DNA of 64,000 nucleotides from Antedon mediterranea (lineage: Eukaryota; Echinodermata; Crinoidea; Comatulida; Antedonidae). Under the pieces are notes generated by a model. The model had not been told where the DNA came from. It did not search any database and was given only the letters and a program-made list of their open reading frames with translations. A program made the position numbers and the translations under genes. Where the stretch lies: contig NC_092675.1 in assembly GCF_964355755.1 (NCBI RefSeq), forward strand, positions 21,342,912 through 21,406,911, written 5' to 3'. Within the stretch, counting starts at the first letter, position 1, and every line of letters begins with the position of its first letter. Positions 37,000-46,704 of this stretch are shown one piece after another.

Positions 37000-39569
37000 A
37001 ATATACCTGTATCTATTATTATGTCTATTTATAGGCTAACATTATTGTAATTTTCAAAAGTAAAAGTATACCCCTATATTATGGCAGTTCAATATAGCAT
37101 GCAAAAGTGTATTATTCAACGTTGGTTATTGTAATTGTAACATATAATATTTCGAAAGCTCTTCCTCAGCATTATGCATTAAATTATTTTTTGTATTATA
37201 GCCAAAGAGAAATATTAAATTTCCCTTTCTTGTGTACGCGCTATACTGAACTCTTCGCTCATGTTATGTATGATGGTGGTGGATTGAGGGAAAGATCTTC
37301 CGTACGCCATCCCTCACCTACACCTCTATAATATCCGCCTACCATAATAATCTAGATTTTATTCAATAGTGAATTTTAAATTGTTCTTGTTGATTATTTA
37401 GGACTACATATTTTGTTTTTAGATTTACTCCTTATATCAAAATGTAAGGATCGCGTAATATTGTTTTTCAGTATTTGTATAAAATTAACGTAACCGAAGC
37501 TTTAATTTGTATATGTTTTAATAAATATAAATTTTAATACTGTTTAAATAGTTAAACTTCCAACAATGATAGTGATGTGATGTAATAAAATGTTTAACTA
37601 ATTGTCATTAAAGTGCAATAATCATTTGTTTTAATCTGGTTGTGATGACGTGTGGGGAGAATGTTACATTTTCCACTTACATTAACCTGGTTTTAATTTT
37701 ATTTCCTAAATTAAATGGATTATTTTTCAACAAGCAGCTACTTTTTGCTTTATGAATTACAGTGCAAACATTATTTTGTAATGATTCACGACAAACAGGA
37801 CGTAATATATACATTGATATCGATGATAGCGCAGATCCGATTTGAAAGGTGGAGAGTAAAAACACAGGGTTCTTTGTAAACGTCTAAATACATATATTGT
37901 GTGTTAAGGGTTCGGCGTATGGCCTTATGACACACAGAGAATTTATACTGGACACAGATAATACCGGGAAAATGACTAAATAAGGAACTAATCAGAAATT
38001 ATAATATGACTCCCGTTCTGTGTTACATAGATTTTCACAAACTCAAAGATTTCGTCATCGATGGGAGGGGCCTACTTCAACCATCCCTACAAAATGAGGG
38101 ACATGTCCCTTCCGCGCCACAAGGTACCGTAGGTATGTAATGAAACGTATGAATGTAAAGATTCAACAAACTGCATTTTTCACAATAATAAAAAAAGATT
38201 GTTATCTCGGAATAGACAGAACAATAAATTATATTGGCCATGTCCAATACCTAATCAAACTACCGGGTATGAAACAATTCCTTTTAAATTCGGATTTACT
38301 ATCTCTGGGTATATAGATTATTGGATGCTTTATCGGCTGATCTACAAATATCAATTTGAAAATTCGACCTTAATGAGATTCTTGAGACCAATTATTTTAC
38401 TTAGAATAGATAGCACTTACTATTTGTAACTATATATGGCGTTAATATCACGTGAATCGCTGGACTAAATGAGAACAAATAGAATAAGAAGTCGCCCTTA
38501 AAAGCATTTTAATGCGGCAAATTTAATTTGTTACAAAGGAATTTGAATAAAATATATACCCTTACTCATTTCTTGACATGTTGTTTAATTTGTTGCTTTC
38601 AATTAGATTTTTTGCTTACTATAAAAGTAACTATGTTGGGATTGAATACGAATCCTGGAGCGTAGCTACTTTAGATTGTTACTCAAAATGCGACGTACAC
38701 GAACCGCATATAATGAGTGGACGCTTCGCTGAATATTCCATTAACACTTGAAATCGTACGGGAAAGTATTAATATATTATAAGTCACGTCGAGTATTTTT
38801 ATTGGATTCACGTACTTTCGTAGAATATTAATAGTCTGTCCGCACGAAGATCTTCAGGATATCTAATGTATCCGGTTTAAAGATAACATGCGATAAACCA
38901 TTATGGAAAAAACCTTCGGGGAAAATTAATACAATAACAAAAATAATACATTATGTACAGTAATTTATGAATATAAAAATCCGTTTTGTAAGTTTGGTCC
39001 GAAAATATTATTTACTTTATTAATATAGTGCATTTTCGGCAATAGCATGCTTTATTTATAAAATCAAAATCGAGTATTTAAGTTAAGCGCCTCCCTGGTA
39101 ATGAGTTGTTCTAGTACTGTACCTACTGCGGACGTAGCGACTTTAAATTGAAAGAGCATTATTATATCCAGGGTGATTTTATTACTAAATCAGTCTATCG
39201 AATTATATCAGTACGGTGAGCCATTGTAAACATCTCTCTTTGTTGTCATAAGTAGGCTATACAGCGTCATTCCGGAATCACTGAATTAACTTAGACGTTA
39301 TAACCTATTTCTTTGTAGGCAAGTAAGGCATGATAATTAACACCAGGTTGTTTTAAAAATGTGAGACAAGCACGGTAACGTATTAATTTATATTCTCAGA
39401 CTCAGCTAAAAACTAAAATTATAGCTATTTTAGCACAAGCTCCGCAAGCTCGTAAGCCATTGTAGCCGGCCTACTGAAGATGGTTTCAATGGGCCTGGAT
39501 AAGGTCGTTCGTAGTTTATGTAGGCCTATATCTGGGGTTGTAATACTTCCTTTAGAGGTGGGAAGGTGG
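37000..39569. other. Spacer between copies 2 and 3, no gene recognised
   Basis: AT-rich DNA without a recognised gene or repeat. An AATAAA near 37521 could end the copy 2 transcript. Short frames such as 38199-38429 have no known domain. Confidence 0.4.
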
Positions 39570-39797
39570 GATTCTTAAAATGGACACTTGAGTCATTGTG
39601 ACATCAAAAATGGTTTTTTTTATGGCTTCTGACAGAATGTTATTAATTTTGCTTTAAATTGCAGTTTGTTCAGATCAGGTAAATAATTGTTTTGTATCTT
39701 AGTAATGATCATGATCAAAGCGAATAACGTGACATTAAAATGCATCCAAATTCAACCAAAAAAATAATTTTTTTTATATATTTTATATATCTTTAAG
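39570..39797. mobile_element. Worn relative of the TTAA-ended MITE
   Basis: It shares inner words with 28934-29275 in the opposite orientation (GCTTTAAATTGCAGTT, CAAATTCAACCAAAAA) and ends TATATATCTTTAAG. It lies about 90 bp before the ATG of copy 3, close to where the fuller element sits before copy 1. Confidence 0.45.
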
Positions 39798-39887
39798 CGG
39801 TTGCTGACATATCACATTAAATATATCTTAAAGCACCTTCTTTTACATTATAACTTTTTCAGGGTTTGAACTAACAGAAAGAGAATA

Positions 39888-40766
39888 ATGGCTGACAAAC
39901 AAACCAAACAAGTACGTGTGATGCTATGGATGATTCCACGAACTCTTTCGACGGTAATTCTGAAATGTATGAGCCAACTGGAAAACGTAAAGATTATCTC
40001 CGAACCATACACATGCGCCATGATGCTAGGCCCAGAACGTATTGTAAACTTACAGGATGATACGCAAGAATCTCTGGATAACACGATGAAAACGGCAGCA
40101 GATATCGACCTGGACATGGGGCTTGATCACAACCTGTTTACCTTTAAATGGGTAAAAGAGACTTTGCTTGAAGGAGAGTATCCAGATAAAGACGTTATCT
40201 TCTGTAAGGATATGTCTCAACCGGTCTCGGCAAACCATGCTCTCGTTCCCAAGGGATACCGCCATACGTTCGTGATCCGACATCCGCTAAAACTGTACAA
40301 ATCTTGGAATAACATGTTTGCAAGCATCGGGAAGGCAGACGGTAACCTGGACGAAGTTCTCCTGTCATATTCCAAGGGTTACTCTTACGGAGAACACTTG
40401 GAGTTGTATGAGTATTTGATATCGAGTGGGATTGAACCGGAACCAATTATTATCGATTCAGACGACCTCCAATCAAATCCTGAAGGGGTGCTGAAAAAGT
40501 TCTGCCAAACTCTGGGGATTAAGTACACTGATAAGCTGCTCTCCTGGGATGCCGGTGACGATATTGTCAAGACCTGGGCCGCGTCCAAGCTTCAGCTGCA
40601 GGGTAACAAAGTGATGAAGGTATATCAGAATGCCTTTGATAGTACTGGGTTCAAACCACCCGGACCACTCCCTCAACGATCAGACCTACCAGATGCAGTT
40701 TTGAGATGTGTGGACGCAACAATGCCGATATATCAACAAATGTACGAAAAACGCCTAAGACCATAA
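39888..40766 (+). CDS. Sulfotransferase-like P-loop protein, copy 3
   Basis: 292 residues in one frame, paralogous to copies 1 and 2. It keeps the cofactor loop as PRTLSTVILKCM (about 17-28), IISEPYTC, TFVIRHPLKLYKSW, PIIIDSDDLQSNPEGVLKKFC and the C-terminal PQRSDLPDAVLRCVDATMP, where the other copies have PPPRSE. It is slightly closer to copy 1 (KYTDKLLSWDAGDDIVKTWAASKLQLQ). CTTTTTCAG at 39852-39861 is a splice acceptor 26 bp before the ATG, as in the other two. The acceptor substrate is unknown. Confidence 0.85.
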   Translation: MADKQTKQVRVMLWMIPRTLSTVILKCMSQLENVKIISEPYTCAMMLGPERIVNLQDDTQESLDNTMKTAADIDLDMGLDHNLFTFKWVKETLLEGEYPDKDVIFCKDMSQPVSANHALVPKGYRHTFVIRHPLKLYKSWNNMFASIGKADGNLDEVLLSYSKGYSYGEHLELYEYLISSGIEPEPIIIDSDDLQSNPEGVLKKFCQTLGIKYTDKLLSWDAGDDIVKTWAASKLQLQGNKVMKVYQNAFDSTGFKPPGPLPQRSDLPDAVLRCVDATMPIYQQMYEKRLRP

Positions 40767-41508
40767 CCAATTAAATAGAATAATTAGCGATAAACATAAA
40801 TAACATATATTAATATTATAATAATCCATTAGTATTTTAGTACCGTACGATGTATTTTATTAGCTGGTTGAAGATTTACCGTTTTTATTCAAATAAACGC
40901 CCCGGGGAGTTTTGTTTTAGTGGTGGGGTGAAAGAGTTTACAGTGTTTCGAGGAGGAGAGTTGATTAGGCCTATTCTTTTATTAACTCAATTAATAGGCT
41001 ATAATGATACAGTAAAATTGTATAAACATCATCTGAAGTAAATAAATTCTACTAAAATAAAAATGTGTTATAATTACAGAATTGTGTGTAAATTTGGCGT
41101 TTATTCAAAATAGGGATTCCGAATAAATAGACTATTAAATTCGTCATTATTGATTGCGTTGAAATGTATTCCATGGACTATAAGAATTCTATCCATGGTG
41201 AACATTTGGTCAAAATCCAAAGTGAGTATATCTTATAATTAATTGTATAAATGTGTTAGTAACACATGCACCAGCATTATTCATTTTCTAAAATTGTATA
41301 ATAATTTAATATAAGATGTTTAGATAACGAAAAACACTTTTTTATTGCGTCAGAAATTTCAGGTGAAAAGGTTTAAAGTTCGCAAGATAGAGGGCGGCAG
41401 TTAAACAAGAGGAAATAAAATTTGCACGCGAATGGCGAGAACGTGACGACCAAAAACGTGCCTAAATTTAGATGAAAAACGTGTGTTTAAACATAAAAAT
41501 CGTTTCAA
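40767..41508. other. Spacer before TIMM23
   Basis: AT-rich. An AATAAA near 40891 may end the copy 3 transcript. The last 150 bp is less AT-rich, with CGCGAATGGCGAGAACGTGACGACC, and probably contains the TIMM23 promoter, which looks TATA-less. Confidence 0.4.
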
Positions 41509-44254
41509 ATGATGGATCAAAGAGGTTCAGGGCTATTCGGGGGATACTCGTATGGTGATCCAACTCTAAATGTTCCAGGTAAATTAAGTAATATAGTGTG
41601 TAGGCTAGGCCTATATGTGTAGGGCCGGCTGACGACGATGATGGTGTAAAAATGCCACGATTAAATGATATGCCGGTTTATAGCCTAGGCCCCCTACAAT
41701 GAAGCACACTGCTCGCTTATTTTGCGATTCGATAATTTCATATATAACTACCTGCGAAATTTATACAAAAACTTGATTTTATTAAAGCTGTTAAGAAATG
41801 ATGTAGCCTATTAAAGTATTACATAATTAACAGCTGATTATATAAAAATTAGTGTTAATAATAATATAGTAGGCCTACCTAGGCCTAATATTGTTTTATT
41901 TTAAATTTATTTAATTATTATTAACTGTACTGAGACTGTAGGCCTATATGTCTCGATCTTGGAATAAAACCGTCAATATAAATGTAATTACTGTCAATGA
42001 AAATTTCGAAATAGTGGAAATAGGCCTAGATTTAGAATAGATAGATACAGTAAGTAAGCATAAAAAAAAGAATGAATTCCTAAACCCAATTCAAATCAGT
42101 GGTTGTACGATTAACCTCAATATTAGTATCAATATCACTTTTAGAGTTCGATGCAGAACACAAACTTGAATAATTCTTTTTATTTTTACTACAGTGACAT
42201 CAGGAGGTGGTAGTACTATTTCTCCATATCTTAACCTAGATCCTAGATACCTAAATACAGTAAGTCTAATTTAAAATGTGTTGCAATTTCACTTTTTTAC
42301 AAAGTATCAAAGTACTGTAACAAGTTTAATTATATTGTAGGTGTGTACTTACTGCTTATCGTGTCATTCAACTTATTTAAAAATTGTTGAAGTAGCCATT
42401 GAATAAATAAATGAATTTGTATTAATGTTTGTTAATAGGGAGATGCAGAATTTATTGTTCCGACAGGTCAGTCAAGAGTAAGAGGTCGTTTTGAGCTAGC
42501 ATTTTCACAAATTGGTGGATCTGTAATGTCAGGTATGTATTCATATAAAATTTCTATAAATTATATAATCCTTGTGCCATACTAGAAAGAAAAATTGATA
42601 CTGACCCAACAATTCCATATTTATACAATGCAGAGAAAGCATTGTGGATCAAATCTTCAATGCAAAAGTGTATTACTGTATATTATCAAAGATAATACTG
42701 TTCTTTTTTATAAAGGTGCACTTTATGGAGGGATTAATGGTTTACGAGTGGCAAGAAGTCAAACAGCAGAACTCTCAGGAAAAGTTAGAATGTCTCAGTA
42801 AGTATGTTTAGGTGACTGTACCTGCTTAAGCTCTGTCTGCACTATCAAACTAGTTTGACAAAAAAATGTGATATGTCCAAATATGGTAGTGATATGACAT
42901 CATCATGTCCATATAAGGGCACATCACATAAAGTTTGATAGTGTAGACAGAGCTTTACAATATATGATAAAGTATAGTAAAACCCCTCCTTTGAGACACC
43001 CCTATTATGGGACACCCCTATTAAGGGGACACTTTCCCACAAAATAAGTGGAAATATATGTTTTAAAAATACATTTACCTTGTATTAAACAACTTGTTTG
43101 ATTTTGTTTGCAGAATGTTAACGTTAGTAACTAAGCAAGGAGCCTCAGCAGCTAATGCTGTTGGTGTAGTTGGTATGTATCATTTTTTGATATAAATGTT
43201 TAAAGATGGCTTATGTTGACATGGAACTTGTAAATTGTCATTGTTATCATACCATGTGCGCGACATGATTTGTAGTTGTATAGGAAACGGCACGGTAACA
43301 TCAAACTGATTGCTACGGGCCACAGTCACCCGTACCGCACACGCGCGATTACAATTTTTCTGCTGGGTTCATTTCCGTAAAAAGGCAACGCTCCGAGCAG
43401 CTGAACGTAACTGACCATAACTGACTGCAACACAAAGTATGTTGACATATGCGCAGTTGAGTTGAGTTAATATTATATAGAGAAGATGTTTGTATTAAAT
43501 CTTATTAAATGGCTTCTTTAACTTTGACTTGATGTTTTACATGCATCTGTGAACAGAGTTTGTTACTATATATAATATATATTTTGCCAAAAAGCCATCA
43601 CTGGGAAATGAAAAAAAAATTGAGGGCACTATAGGAAATTTACTCATGTAATTTCAACTAAAAATGTCATGCTCAATTACAAAAAAATTGCAACCCTAGA
43701 TTGCATGGGGATATCAATTTTTTTTTTTCATTTTTTTTTTTTTAACTACTTCATTTAAAATTTCTTTTTCTTTTCATAGCTGTTATGTATAGTATATTAG
43801 GTCTTGGTATTTCATGGGGACGGGGCACTGAAGATGAAATCAATACGATATCTGCTGCAACAGCCACAGGGCTACTATACAAATCATCAGGTCAGTTTAT
43901 ATTTTGTTTACAGCCATACATTTTTTACATCTTTTACACACATTACATCTTTATCACAACATACTTTTGCTGTTAAAAGCTGTTCAAATAACTCATACAT
44001 ACATGCAATCCGTGGACATCTGACAGGCTAGTACTGCAGTAATAGTATAACCACAATCTTTTGTACGTTAATAAGACCAACAGGAGGATAATAAAGTGTA
44101 AATCTAAATAATATAGTAACATTACTTACTGCTTTATTTCACAGCTGGACTGAAGACAATGGCAAAGGGTGGAGCAGTTGGCTTAGGTCTTTCAACATTA
44201 TGGTGTTTGTATCACAATAAGGACAAAATTCTAAACTCGCAGACAAATTATTGA
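41509..44254 (+). CDS. TIMM23: Mitochondrial inner membrane translocase TIM23, 7 exons, complete
   Basis: This is the channel subunit that imports presequence proteins across the mitochondrial inner membrane. Exons: 41509-41578, 42195-42259, 42439-42532, 42716-42797, 43114-43172, 43780-43890, 44145-44254, all GT-AG, closing at 196 residues. Two ATGs stand side by side and either may start. The N-terminal intermembrane part has SPYLNLDPRYL, then GDAEFIVPTGQSRVRGRFELAF, the signature entry to the Tim17/22/23 domain. Four short glycine-rich membrane helices follow (FSQIGGSVMSGALYGGINGLR; ASAANAVGVVAVMYSILGLGI; TISAATATGLLYKSSAGL; GGAVGLGLSTLWCLY). Human TIM23 is 209 residues. AATAAA motifs near 44536 and 44576 may end the message. 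Confidence 0.95.
42828..42955. mobile_element. MITE with 24-bp inverted ends in TIMM23 intron 4
   Basis: The left end AAGCTCTGTCTGCACTATCA(AACT) and the right end (AGTT)TGATAGTGTAGACAGAGCTT pair with one mismatch. The 128-bp interior holds TTTGACAAAAAAATGTGATATG, and the middle can also pair (ATGTGATATGTCCAAATATGG with CCATATAAGGGCACATCACAT). A relative is at 18459-18585. Confidence 0.88.
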
Positions 44255-46143
44255 TAGAACAATATATGCAGCTAAGCTAACATAGAAAATATTGGTATTA
44301 CAGTAGAGTGGTGCCTTCCCTGGCCTACCCAGAGTGATTTTGGTAGATTGGAGTGTGATCACATTCGACAACAGGCCTAGAAATATTTTAAATATATTTG
44401 TATGCATTGCAAGGAAGGTGAGAATATTTCAATATCAAAGCTGCGCTGTACCAGTTTTACAACTTGTTTATATTTTAAAATATATTGACTTATTTTTCAA
44501 GACTTTTACAAGAGAACTCATTCATACAGTTGATAATAAATGATATATCAAAAGTTCCTGTGCAGGAGAAAAGAAAAATAAATCTTTATTATCTTAGACA
44601 ATAATTATAATTTACTAGATGCAAGCATGTAAAGTACAGGTACATTCATAAATATTGTTTGTTCTGCTTAATACAGAATCTGAAATGTTGTCTCAGCCAT
44701 TATATGTATTATAACATATTTATATAGAAAAGAATTTCTACGCCCTCAGCAAGTCTTAGCATAATTATACAGAGAATAGACAATTTTTATTTGAATGCTT
44801 TTCTTGAAATACAGCAAATATTAATATTATTAAAGTACACCTGGGTCTAGATGTCTCAAACAAGGGGTTTCACTGTGATCAATGGTGGTCATTGTGTAGT
44901 TTCTATCAAATATCATTTCACTTTGCCTTCTGTACTCCACATTCTACCCTTTCTCTATTTATCTATAGTAAATGCAGTATAGCCAACTCTACTTTTGCCA
45001 TTTTCACTATTGTGATATTGTCAATAGTTTGATTAAAATATTATTGTACGGTTTATGGTTTTGAGTGTTCATTGAATTTTGGTCGTGGTATAAAGTGGTG
45101 ATACACATCAATTAATTAAAGACCCATTTGTTGATGTTTTGTAAAAATAATGCATATATTACTTTAAAAAACATTAGACCAGGTCATTCCTTGTCTTAAA
45201 TGTACGTTTTATGTTAAAGTATGATAAAAAAGAGAGAAACATGGACAGTCTTAGGCCGAGGCTAGCTAGTCTTAGGTTTGTAGGCCTAGCTGGTAAACAT
45301 CCGCAACGTACGAACATCGTAAGCTAGCTAGCTATAGGCTTAGCCTGACGTTGACTAGTTAATGCAATAATTGTCTTTCTGTTTTTGCCAGAATCCAATC
45401 TGAAAAGTTTTATTCTTCCATTTGTTTTGCCTTCACGATTGATCAAAAGTGGGTGAATAGCAGAAGAAAAACGAAATATCACTCCACGTGCAATGCATGT
45501 TGGGATTTATAGCGGCCCGATTAGAATACTCCATAGACTTATTTTTCACAACCGTTTAAAGACAAAAAAAGTTATCGCAATAGGACCATATATTATTTAT
45601 TTTTACATTAAATGTAATTTTTGATCTTAAATTGAATCTAAAAAACGTTTAGACTTTAATTACAGGGCCTCGAGAAAGAGAGGTAATAATTAGAACCCTG
45701 ACAGTATGATAATAAAGACCGACTAAAATTATTACAGCTTTTCAAACATTTTTATTGGGACTACATGCAGCTCAGAGAAGCATCAATATCTCAGCCTGGT
45801 GTCATTACTCATCATCATTTTGAACATAATAAAAAAACAAGAGAAATAGTTCTGTTGACGTCATTCTTATTTATCAAAATATGATGCTTATATTAGAAAG
45901 CTTTTGTACTAGTACAAAATATTTAGCACAAACTTTGCTTACACTGTACAAGATTGGAAAGTAAGACTACTGTTAATTATGTATGTTACAGTAGTACCTC
46001 TTGATTCTTACTTTTGTGAAGAAAATAAAATGATTTTGACATGAATCAAAATCATTGTCTAATCTATATCATTAATATCACATAATCATAGTTAATCATT
46101 AAAATACAATCTTCATGCTTGATTGATTACGTATCACATTGCT
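44255..46143. other. Spacer between convergent TIMM23 and TFAM side
   Basis: Includes the TIMM23 3' UTR at the left. The rest is AT-rich with AGGCCTA words near 45250-45350. No gene recognised. Confidence 0.4.
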
Positions 46144-46290
46144 CAGTGGCGTAACTGCTATGAACGCTCACTGGCTAAACCCATGGGCCCCAGAGCATAC
46201 GCAGCTCCAATGCAAGCGCAACTACCCAGTGTTGGAGAGCCTCTTGATGAGTGCTAAACCAGGGGCCTTTAACCCTGTGTTACGCCACTG
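46144..46290. mobile_element. Short hAT-like MITE with CAGTGGCGTAAC ends
   Basis: CAGTGGCGTAAC at 46144 and GTTACGCCACTG at 46279-46290 are a perfect 12-bp inverted repeat, and CAGTGGCG is typical of hAT-family ends. The flanking 8-bp words (ACATTGCT left, CAACTGCT right) match only in part, so a target duplication is weak. The open frame across it (46139-46492) has no known domain. Confidence 0.7.
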
Positions 46291-46485
46291 CAACTGCTGT
46301 GCATCATTTGGCTCTATCGTCATGATTAGGGGTACTCATTCAGGTTTTTGTAACAATGTTGTGCAACGTGAAGCTGGTTTAGTGCATTTGGAAACAAATC
46401 TGCAATTGCTCTACTCTCCTGCAAGTTATTTTTATGGGCTTAGCCTTCAACATTTTTCAAGATTAACTTATAAAACAGTAGGTGT

Positions 46486-46562
46486 GTATTGAAACGAATA
46501 ATGAATGTTTTGTATTTTCAAATTCAAATAAACATTCACTATTTGAATACAATACACTCCTT
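46486..46562. repeat. Small foldback related to 50891-51056
   Basis: GAATAATGAATGTTTTGTATT and AATAAACATTCACTATTTG face each other across a short loop and match the outer arms of the larger foldback at 50891. Confidence 0.5.
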
Positions 46563-46704
46563 AGATAACCTTTCCTACAAAAGAGCACCATTTATACCAT
46601 TTCTATCAAGTATCTTTACAAAATTGTTGCATTTCTTGGACATTTCAACCTTAGTATATATACCTTTAGTATAATATATAGCATTTCTTTCATTAAAATT
46701 ATTA

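Noticed and set aside
46139-46492. 117-codon frame that looks like a novel protein
   Set aside because: Its first half is the inside of a hAT-like MITE and the rest has no domain.
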